Origin: Prorocentrum cordatum
Lineage: Eukaryota; Sar; Dinophyceae; Prorocentrales; Prorocentraceae
Direction: 5' to 3'
NCBI GenBank assembly: GCA_963575745.1
Contig: CAUYUJ010000696.1
Location: forward strand, 27,501-47,500
DNA: 20,000 nucleotides
The position numbers were made by a program, and so were the translations under genes. Position 1 is the first letter of the stretch, and every line of letters begins with the position of its first letter. The notes beneath the pieces were generated by a model. That model searched no databases. It was not told the origin of the DNA and saw only the letters and a list, made by a program, of their open reading frames with translations. Below, piece after piece: positions 13,056 through 20,000 of this stretch.

Positions 13056-14060
13056 TTACAGCTTGATCTTTCTGATAGTGAGAAGGAGGAGACCACCCTC
13101 GCGCACCCGAAGGGGATCCTCCGCGACCCGCGGAGCGCCTCGCCAGCCAACGGCCCAGGGGCTGGCATAGGCGGCCGCAGCCGTGGCAGTGGCAAGAAGC
13201 CGCCGTGGCGTGAGGAGGTCAGCGAGGAAGGAGGCAGCCCAGAGGAGGTCGTCTCGCTGCTGAGTCGCGCTTTGGCGGCCACTGATGATAGTAGTCTCAA
13301 GTCTACCCTTCATCAGCAGGTCGTCCAGCTGGAGAGGGAGGTCGAGGAATCCAAGCAGCAGGAGACTTTGGCCGTGGAACTGCTCCGTCGGGCTGATGGA
13401 TTTCTCCGTGACGCTGATCACAAACATCCACAGGTTATTGCGAACGTGCTTCGCCTCCGCCAGTCGCTCTTCACGGCCGAGTCCAAGGAGGCAGACTTGG
13501 CCAAGCAGCTGGCGCAGGCAGCCTTGGGCAGGAAGGCGGCAGTGGCGACGGTGACTCACGCCGAGGGCGTGGGCGGAGCTGAGGCCCCCGCTGCCGCGCC
13601 AGCCAAGGAGGCCGAGGATGAGAAGTGCATCTTTCACATTTCATGGGGCGCTGATTTTTCAGCAACATCGACGAGCTCTAGTGCGAGGAAAGTGAACGAG
13701 CGGGCCTCGAGGATATCCACGAGCGCCTGCTCGCCACCGAGCGCGAGATGTCGGCCAAAGAAACGGAGGCCCGTGGTGGGCTGGCCCGCATGGAGAAGCA
13801 TCGGAAGGAGATCGCCGATCGCATGGCGAAGAACAGGAAAGTGAACGTCGACGGTGGCCAGGCGGTCGCGGCCCCAGGTGGCGGCGACAACGATGGCGCA
13901 GGCGGGCCTCCTGCTGGCGCGGCTGCCCCCCGAGGCCGCCGCGTCGCAGGCGGAGGCTGCCAAGGCCGCCGAGCTCGACGCGGCGGCCCAGGGGCCGTCA
14001 GTGGCCAAGTTCGCGGCTGAGGCGCACTCGGGCAAGAGCGCGAAGGGCCAGGAGCTCGGC
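13056..14060 (+). pseudogene. LINE ORF1, coiled-coil part, frameshifted
   Basis: One frame is open from 13056 to about 13660. It has an acidic start (LSDSEKEE), a basic Pro/Gly-rich linker, then a long helical stretch (about 13280-13560) dense in Leu, Glu, Gln and Lys, such as VVQLEREVEESKQQETLAV. At about 13650-13680 the sequence degenerates with stops, and the coiled coil resumes in another phase at 13682-13870 (EDIHERLLATEREMSAKE). It then passes to a third stretch, Ala-rich (13870-14060, LPPEAAASQAEAAKAAELDA). Coiled coils in LINE ORF1 proteins usually drive multimerisation. There is no database support, only pattern. Confidence 0.6.
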
Positions 14061-14525
14061 GGCTGGAGGCGGCGCGGCTGCTGCCGGCGGGGCCGCGGCC
14101 GCTCGACCAGGCCCTGGAGCGCCGGCGGGCGCCGAGGCGGCGCGGGCAGCGCGGGGGCCTGCGGCCGCCGCTGGGGAGCGCATGAATGGCATCTCGCGCT
14201 TATTATCTGCCAGTGCGCCCTGCATGGTGGCTAAACCGTGGTCGTGCGTTGGCAACTCTGACTACGACTTCTACGCAGTAGTGAAGACCCATGCACATCA
14301 ACAGGCTGTTCTTCGACGGCGGGGCGGAAAGGCCAGGGGTCGCGGCTTTCGATCCGTTTTCCTTTATCCAGCTCGAACTCGAGATCGACATGTGTCGCTG
14401 TCGCAGGAGGAGCATGCCGAAGAGGGTGGAGAGTGGTTACGTGCCAAGAACCATCTTCGAGCTCATTGTCTACCTGCCGCTCGCGCAGCTGGGGGTGGGG
14501 GCGGCCGCGGGCGCCGTCTCACACG
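14061..14525 (+). other. LINE segment between ORF1 and the endonuclease, decayed
   Basis: This should hold the end of ORF1 and the N-terminal half of the endonuclease. I see no convincing endonuclease N-terminal motif (an Asn and a Gln-Glu pair) in any plus-strand frame, so the start of ORF2 is either deleted or too degenerate to read. Confidence 0.4.
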
Positions 14526-14953
14526 GCGCTCGACGGCTTCTCTGTCATGCCGATCCATGTCCAGGGGTTCTCGATGGTCCTCATTGCCTTTTACGCGTTC
14601 CACAGTGCAGGGCTCACTGGGGCCAAAAGTCTGGCAGATTCCAGAGGCTCGCTGCGCTCGTCCATGCACTGCGGCCCCCATGGGCTGTCATAGGGGACTT
14701 TCACATGAGCCCTTCGGCGTTGGCCAAGACGGGCCCCCTGAAAAATATCGGCGCTGCGATATTGACGGCAGACGTCGAGGCCACCTGTTTGCCCTCCACG
14801 GGAACCCATATTGATTGCATCATGTGTAGTATCGCTGCCAGGCCTTGCATCCGCCAGGTGCTTCCAGTCGAGTCGGCCCCCTGGAGGCCCCGCGTAGGAT
14901 TGGAGGTTCATTTTCGCAACACGGGGCAGCTGATGGCGACTAGGGCCACGTAG
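14526..14953 (+). pseudogene. LINE ORF2, APE-type endonuclease, C-terminal half
   Basis: The domain is read in two phases. From 14526 to about 14621: MPIHVQGFSMVLIAFYAFHS, then AGLTG. From about 14622 to 14953, one base-shift later: RFQRLAALVHALRPPWAVIG, then DFHMSP. The GDF motif (14693-14701) matches the GDFN motif of exonuclease-endonuclease-phosphatase enzymes with His in place of Asn. THIDCIMCS (14804-14830) matches the SxIDY block, and WRPRVGLEVHF near the end stands where the catalytic SDH usually is, with the His displaced. Such enzymes nick target DNA to prime reverse transcription. The N-terminal half is missing, so it is inactive as it stands. Confidence 0.7.
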
Positions 14954-15923
14954 GCACCAGGTCGCCTTCCCCAGGCCCCTCGCCCATCCCATATCCTGAC
15001 TCGTGGCCCTAAGTCGAGTGCCGTTCGTGCTCGTAGGATTGCGCAGCAGCAAGTGGCGTTAGAGTCCAGGAACGAAAAGTTCCACACCTTGCTTTGGGGA
15101 TTGCGCTAAATCCTCGAGGGAACATCAGGTTGAGGAAAGTTCTGGGGTTGAGCCCTCGTCCCAAGCTGTAGGTATTGTAGTAGATGCATCTAATGAGTAT
15201 GTTGATGAGTCTCTTCTTAGTTTCGAGTTTTCGGAGCGGCCGCAGGGGGGGGGGGCCCGCGGGCTCATGAGCTCAACTTCTGCCCCGATTCTGGCTTCAG
15301 TGCGGCCATATCATGAAGGTGGCTCTTTTGCTGGGGGCCCTTGGGCTCGCGCGGTCCAGGGGCCTGCCTGCTTCTGGGGGTGGGCCGTCCTCTGGGCAGT
15401 CTCCTGGGTCGTCTTCGAGGCCATCTCCCGGGGGCCGCTCCATCGGTTGGCCGTCCGCCGACCGATGAGAAACTGGACCCCCGGCGCCCAATTCGGCCCG
15501 CGGTTGATGAGGCTACGGGGGGGCAACCCAGAGCTGAGGCTAGCTCGGGGCGCGCCGTCCGCAGCGCGCATGAGCAGGCCCAGTCTGAGCAGTCGCCAGG
15601 CAACACCGCGACGACTCCCACCTTACGGATCCTCGAGGCCTCGTGGGAGCTAGCTCGGAAGGATGTGGGATTTCTGTCGGGTTCTCTGTCCCTTGACCCT
15701 CTCTGTCCTGCTGCGCTCTTCCGTGGCCGTTCGGTTCAAACTTGCTCAAACCACTTTAGCGACAGGCCTCCACTCCAGCTGGGCGTCGGCCGTTGCATCC
15801 ACGACCACCAGTCATCATGATGTCTCGCTGCCAGCGGGGCCTTCGCGATTGGCTGGAGCGCGCTTCGTCGCGCAGGAGTTGAAGATGCCTACCAGGAGCC
15901 TCGCCGCTGAGGGATAGGCTGAG
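14954..15923 (+). other. LINE linker between endonuclease and reverse transcriptase
   Basis: No domain is recognised. Open frames with Arg/Pro/Ala-rich translation alternate between phases, and stops cluster at 15108-15230, with a G run at 15246-15255. By position this is the poorly conserved linker of ORF2, partly decayed. Confidence 0.5.
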
Positions 15924-16540
15924 TTGCTGGTGGACTCAGCTCCACGCACTTCTGCACGTGCTGGCCCGCAATCGTTGCGAAGGCAACGGAGCGGCTCTGC
16001 AGCCGCGCAGCTTGGAGTCGATGGCCGGCGCCTCGACGCATGTCCAGAGCGCGCCCGCACGGTTCTGCTTCCAGGCAAAGATTGGGACTGGCATGAGTGG
16101 ACAGAGGCCCTCACCAACATCGGTGGGTGCACGGTTTTAAAGTCGGATGGTCTGGTGCACGGCTCGAACGGATCAGCAGTCGGGCCCAATGATTGTCGAG
16201 GTGTTCAGCAATCCCTGAGCGACTTTGAGGATATCGTGGCAGACAAGGCATCGCTGGGCATTATTCACAAATCCGTGTGCCCTACACCTCTGGTCGACCT
16301 GGAGCATGAGTACCAGGGCCAGGTATTGTGCAACCCTCGCGCTATCGCTGATGCTAAGTCGGCCAAGTGGCATGATAAATGGGCCCCTGAGCCGGTGGAC
16401 GAGGATCGTGTATTCAGAGTTTTTCGGAAGGTGGAAGCAGCCGTGGAACGGGCGATCCCCCCACCCCCCACCCCACCCATCATTGCGAGCGGCATCCGAG
16501 AGGCTCTCAAGCAGATGGAGGCGCTTCGCCCCCGCTTGAT
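15924..16540 (+). pseudogene. LINE ORF2, region before the reverse transcriptase
   Basis: An open frame of about 205 codons includes IADAKSAKWHDKWAP (about 16344-16388). A KW-x(n)-W word like this commonly precedes the fingers of the RT in LINEs of this type, and is followed here by VDEDRVFRVFRKVEAAVERA and a Pro-rich IPPPPTPP stretch. At about 16525-16540 the homology passes to another phase (LDLERLPDAALAELALLF), which marks a frameshift. Confidence 0.6.
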
Positions 16541-16910
16541 CTGGAGCGGCTACCAGATGCTGCGCTGGCTGAATTGGCCTTGCTATTCACGGCTTGCGAA
16601 GAGTGTTTGTGTTGGCCAGACGAACTACTGCTCATCTTCGGGAGGGTGCTCTCCAAGAAGACTCAGGGAGCTCGGATTATCGGATTGGTGCCGCTCCTCG
16701 GCCGCCTCTGGTCCTGGATCAGAGAGCAGCTCGTGAGAGAGTGGTCAGCGGGTGCCGAGGGGCGGTGGGGTGCAGCAGTTCGTGGAAATTCTAGTATTCG
16801 AGAAGCGTACCTTCGTGCTGTGCAGGAGGGGCGCATGCATCTCCATGTGAATGTCGGCCACGGCCTCGTCGACCTTGAAAGCTTCTACGACGCGGTCGAG
16901 TGGCCGTTGT
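16541..16910 (+). pseudogene. LINE ORF2, reverse transcriptase fingers and palm motif A
   Basis: Continues from DLERLPDAALAELALLF into QGARIIGLVPLLGRLW (16664-16711), the RT motif just before the palm (compare YRPIALLPVLYRLW-like words in related LINEs). It then reaches LVDLESFYDAV (16865-16897), motif A, with the first catalytic Asp encoded at 16871-16873. The frame ends at a stop at 16916-16918 just after motif A, while homology continues in another phase from about 16905. A single frameshift therefore separates motif A from motifs B and C. Confidence 0.8.
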
Positions 16911-17400
16911 TTTGCTGAAGCAGCGCTGGACATGCATTTTCCTCTTGTCATTTTATATTTGGAGCTTCTCCAATGCGAATCGCCGAGGGTCCTCAGCCAG
17001 CTCGGGGCCACCTCGGCCCCTTTGCAACCCACTCGCAGCATCGTTCAGGGGTTGAGATCGGGGACGCGTTGCGGGCGGGCGCTCACAAACTTTGTGCTGA
17101 GGAGGGTTGTCGAGGGCCACCCGTTAGCGAGCCACCGTGCATGGATCGACGACTCGTTGCAGCAGGTCCGAGGACCCCGTGCCCACATTCGTCTGAGTTC
17201 GAGGGCCTGCATTCTGAGCGCGTGCAGATCTTTGGAGGCGAGCAAGCTTCGAGTGACACCAAAGTCGGTGGTCATGTGCACGGATGTTCGCGACGCTCGC
17301 TGGGTCGCCCGTGCTCCGCGACATGTTGGGTGCCGCATCACCGCGCAGTCGCAGGCGATCCTCCTCGGGGTGGATCCTAGTTGCGGCGCGCGCCTGGCCC
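16911..17400 (+). pseudogene. LINE ORF2, reverse transcriptase palm motifs B and C, thumb
   Basis: FAEAALDMHFPLVILYLELL follows motif A. SIVQGLRSGTRCGRALTNFV (17037-17096) is motif B, with the QG-x(n)-SGTR pattern. AWIDD (17139-17153) is motif C, where most RTs have Y/F-x-DD; Trp here replaces the aromatic, and both catalytic Asp codons (17148-17153) are kept. KSVVMCTDV and LLGVDPSCG (about 17361-17387) match the following thumb-side words. Together with the preceding segment, all three palm Asp residues are preserved even though the frame is broken. Confidence 0.85.
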
Positions 17401-18152
17401 GAGCGACGCGGGCCAAGCGCGACATGACATCAAGCGCGGCGGCATTGGCCTCGAGATCGGCAGGTTCGCCAAGGCCGCCGAGCGGCGCAAGGTCACCGGC
17501 CGCCTGGAGCTCCAGGGGGCGCAGGCCGCTGGCGCCCAAGGCTTCCAGGTGCACAGGGCCTTCGGCCAGAGGCTCGCCCAGGCGCGTCGGCGCTCGGGCT
17601 TGGCGCGCGCAGCGCCGACGAGGGGCCGCCGCTTGACGACCTTCCTCGCGCTGAGGGCCCCTCGGCAGGGTCCAGGCGTTGAGCGGCCCACGCAGCGCCT
17701 CGACATGCACTTGTCTGTCTGGCGAGACCAACCCGATATCAGAGCAGGTAAGAGTTTGGCGATCGGTGGTAGGGCGGCCTCAGGGAGTTCCAGCACAGTA
17801 CCGCGCCAAGTACGCGCGGGGCCCAGTTTCAGCAGTTATCTTGCACTTGATAGAATCGGGTTGGTCAGTTTCCTCAGCCACGGGCCGGGGCATTCCAGAG
17901 CCCCGCGAGTTCGCTGGCGGCGAGTGGTGGTTCGACGACGCCATGCGCACGGGAGTGCGAGCACTTGATGGCCACGCAGGTGGTCTCACAGATTTTCCGG
18001 AAGTCCTTCAACGTCGGCATTGGACGCAAGCACGCGGTCACTTCTGTGGTGAAGGGTGAAGGTTTGCAGGGCGGCTCCGGTGTTGCTTATTCTCGCGCGT
18101 TGCTTCGGCAGTTGCATGAGGCCCCGCAGATCGGTCACAGGTCAGTGAAGTC
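17401..18152 (+). pseudogene. LINE ORF2, connection region, frameshifted
   Basis: The region reads through three phases. About 17450-17740: RRKVTGRLELQGAQ, then RRLTTFLALRAPRQGPGVER and LDMHLSVW. About 17760-17990: WRSVVGRPQGVPAQYRAKYA, then GPVSAVILHLIESGW. About 17990-18130: LQGGSGVAYSRALLRQLHEA. The words GPVSAVILHLIESGW and LALR(x)PRQGPGV resemble those I associate with the region after the RT in dinoflagellate LINEs. No enzymatic function is expected; it links the polymerase to the zinc and RNase H parts. Confidence 0.6.
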
Positions 18153-19310
18153 TTGTTGTCAGCGGCAGTTGTTAGCGCGTGGCCCCGTGCGCGCAAGAAG
18201 GCGAATATCCGTCGTTTCTGTGGCACTGACCAGTGTCCTCGCTGTAAGCTCGAGCCCGAGACCCAGCTACATCGAGGTTGGACCTGCATCCACAACGTTG
18301 ACACGGACGCGCACACGCAGGGCGAGGACATGGCGCACCAGGCCACGGCCCAATCGGAGGCGGACGCCGCCTTCTGCCTCAGGGCCCCCCTGCCGACATC
18401 GCGGGCGGCGGTGCCGCCCCCTGCCCGCGAGGACGACTGGATGGTGACAGGGCTGTTCGAGTTCGGGCCTGGCTGCCTAGGGCGCGGCGTCGCCCAGGCG
18501 CCTTTGCTGCTTTTTGGCGACGCCGGCGGTGGTCTCGACACGTCCATCACCAAATCCCGTCGAGTAGGACGCGCCGTTGCTTTTTTTCGCTCGCTGGAGC
18601 CCGAGGTGGTTCGGACGGAGCCCATCAGTGGCCCCCTTAGCGGCGACCGCCAGGCAGTCCCGCGAGGGGAGTTGAGAAGTTTTCTGCTTGCAGTCTGGGC
18701 TTCGAGCGGAGATATCACAGATGTCATGGACTGTGAGCCCGTCGTCAAAGGCTGGTTTGCTCGCAGATTTGAATTTCCGAGTGGCCCCGACGCCGACCTC
18801 TGGGCGCGCTTGGGGCAGCTCGCGCAGGCTCGGAGTGCGGACTGCACCGCTGTCATCTCTATTCACTCCCACCTCGGCGCGGCTGAGATTCAGTCAGGCG
18901 CTGCTCCGAGGTGGGCCGTCATTGGCAACGCAGTTGTAGATGTCATTGCTGGCGCCGCAGCCTGTGCGGCCCGTCTCCCAGAGTGCGAGAGGCATCGAGC
19001 TCTGTTGCATGAGCGGCGAGCGAGGCTTGTCCGCCCCCGCTTGCCGAGGTCGACGCTTGACGCTATGGAGGCTGATGCGAACCCTGAGTTAAAGCATCGC
19101 CCTCTCTCGTCCCCCGTCCTCATTCTGCTGCTGCTCTCTCCTTTTTCTCTTCCTCCCACCGTCTCGATGAGAGTGGGAGGAGGTGCGTTTGTTGTGGAGG
19201 CTCGGCCAGCAAGGCCGCGGCAACCAACTGGCGCCAACCTGAATGCTTCCAGCCAATCAATTGTAACGGTACCATCTTATATAAACCCCCTCTGGCGCGT
19301 CTGCACATAG
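18153..19310 (+). pseudogene. LINE ORF2, zinc motif and RNase H in one intact 385-codon frame
   Basis: The frame contains C28-x2-C31-x8-H40-x4-C45 (CPRC to WTC), a CCHC-like zinc motif, then FGDAGGG (Asp123), RGELRSF (Glu173), VMDCEPVVKGW (Asp193), SHLGAAE (His240) and IGNAVVDVIA (Asp263). The order and spacing fit type I RNase H, with all four carboxylates and the late His present, and the GN-x3-D word is typical. This enzyme removes the RNA strand of RNA-DNA hybrids during cDNA synthesis. About 110 residues without a known domain follow to the TAG at 19308-19310. The ATG used here is internal to the ancestral ORF2. Unlike everything upstream, this part has no frameshift. It is listed as a pseudogene because the parent ORF is broken. 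Confidence 0.85.
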
Positions 19311-19592
19311 CGGGGGGGTGGACCAGTCTCATGTCATGCAATATCATACACACCTCCAGCTCTGGTCTTGTAAGCAGGGCATGTTTTTGCTTCCTCGGCC
19401 TGGCGTGAAATCGGCAAGATTTGTTCCTGGCGCATCACTCCACATTGAGTTGGATATATTGACAGGATTTCGCGTGGATTATCGCGCAAAGTTTTAAGTG
19501 CAAAGGAGAAGCAGAGCCGTGGTCGTGTATAGTCTGCCTTCATGTGTAATCCGGCACGTCATGCAGGCCCGTTTGAGTGTCACATGGACATA
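19311..19592 (+). other. Probable LINE 3' untranslated region
   Basis: Non-coding stretch between the RNase H stop codon and the downstream TCC tract. No poly(A) or AATAAA-like signal is visible, in line with many LINEs that end in a simple repeat. The right boundary is inferred from the flanking TCC. Confidence 0.5.
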
Positions 19593-19774
19593 CTCCTCCT
19601 CCTCCTCCTCCTCCTCCTCCTCCTCCTCCTCCTCCTCCTCCTCCTCCTCCCTCCTCCTCCTCCTCCTCCTCCTCCTCCTCCTCCTCCTCCTCCTCCTTTC
19701 TCCTCCTCCTCCTCCTCCTTTCTCCTCCTCCTCCTCCTCCTCCTCCTCCTCCTCCTCCTCCTCTTCTTCCTCCT
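19593..19774. repeat. (TCC)n microsatellite, about 180 bp, abutting the LINE 3' end
   Basis: The longest simple-sequence tract in the window near the LINE, nearly pure TCC with a few CTCC and TTTC interruptions and a TTC end. The Leu, Ser and Pro runs in the three overlapping frames are its translations. Confidence 0.97.
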
Positions 19775-20000
19775 CACCTCAACCCAATCCGAAGGCCCGA
19801 GTTTCGGGCTGGGGGGGATACGGGTTCCACAAATGTGGGTTTTTAACGTTACCCCTTGTGCGCGCCGCCAACTGTCATCGACCATAAAAGAACCCTTAAC
19901 CCTGATAACACAGTGAAGACGTGGCCTCACTGAGGCCACCGCCTTTGCAGTAGGGATAATGGATCTGGGCGGCCTAGTTGGATACATCTGCAGAAAGGAC
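19775..20000. other. No recognisable gene
   Basis: Non-coding by eye. GTGGCCTCACTGAGGCCAC (19921-19939) is a perfect palindrome except for its central base. Confidence 0.4.

Larger units (their letters stand above)
12749..19592 (+). mobile_element. LINE (non-LTR retrotransposon) with relict spliced leader, degenerate, about 6.8 kb
   Basis: The order is relict spliced leader, short 5' UTR, ORF1 (Cys motif and coiled coil), APE-type endonuclease, reverse transcriptase, CCHC zinc motif, RNase H and 3' UTR. This is the architecture of RNase H-bearing LINEs. The element copies itself by target-primed reverse transcription of its RNA. The 5' boundary is set by the dinoSL relict. The 3' boundary is inferred from the resumption of (TCC)n at 19593, and no poly(A) is present. 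Several frameshifts and stops break both ORFs, so this copy is almost certainly dead, although assembly indels could account for some breaks. LINE identity is strong; the exact 3' end is the least certain part. Confidence 0.88.

Noticed and set aside
13056-13637. 193-codon minus-strand frame opposite the ORF1 coiled coil
   Set aside because: The plus strand carries the coiled coil in the right place of a LINE; the minus frame is its shadow.
17045-17731. 228-codon minus-strand frame opposite the RT
   Set aside because: The plus strand has RT motifs B and C here; the minus frame is a shadow.
19277-19285. TATATAAA-like word as a promoter
   Set aside because: It lies inside the LINE tail, and dinoflagellate promoters are not known to use a canonical TATA box. 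No supporting element is nearby.
19890-19910. CCCTTAACCCTGAT as telomere-like repeat
   Set aside because: Only one imperfect unit; no array.

Overview
The window looks like a gene-poor, repeat-dominated stretch of a dinoflagellate nuclear genome; a large repeat-rich genome of the Prorocentrum type is my guess, not something the sequence proves. Three things point there: a near-exact relict of the dinoflagellate spliced-leader (dinoSL) sequence at 12749-12770, a LINE with the EN-RT-zinc finger-RNase H layout I associate with dinoflagellate genomes, and GC-rich DNA full of (TCC)n/(GGA)n tracts. I see no bacterial-style operon, no tRNA or rRNA, no CRISPR array and no convincing intact host gene. 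Many of the longest open frames are artefacts of GC richness or of trinucleotide repeats.

Layout. 1-2079: mostly unrecognised DNA with GGA, GTC and GA microsatellites and one short open frame entering from the left edge. 2080-4660: foldback elements built on the arm GAGAAGGCCTTCTC, a second foldback element with an internal CCGGTTCC minisatellite, and a small terminal-inverted-repeat (TIR) element lying between foldback pieces. 4660-10880: the territory of one short repeat family, here called family A, about 185 bp long. It occurs about a dozen times in both orientations, with ends CCAGACCCCC / GGGGGTCTGG and a subterminal hairpin whose stem shows compensatory changes between copies. Interspersed are modules B and C, two further TIR elements (248 bp with perfect 28-bp TIRs; 257 bp with 27-bp TIRs and a related empty site in the same window), hairpin modules D and E, G-rich tracts and a minisatellite with an 11-bp period. 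10919-12748: a fourth family G remnant, unrecognised GC-rich DNA, a stem-loop cluster and another foldback element.

12749-19592: a LINE of about 6.8 kb, the only clear protein-coding source in the window. It begins with a relict spliced leader followed by two degenerate 15-nt leader-like units, which suggests it descends from a trans-spliced mRNA re-inserted by reverse transcription. It carries ORF1 (a zinc-finger-like Cys motif, then a long coiled coil), an APE-type endonuclease, a reverse transcriptase (IDD motif), a CCHC zinc motif and an RNase H. Most parts are broken by frameshifts and stops, but the zinc-RNase H part is one uninterrupted 385-codon frame with all expected catalytic residues. 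The element is flanked on both sides by (TCC)n, suggesting insertion into a TCC microsatellite.

The strongest candidates for something undescribed are the spliced-leader-bearing LINE in a TCC tract and the family A elements with their covarying hairpin. All repeat-family calls rest on comparisons made by eye within this window; no database search was possible.
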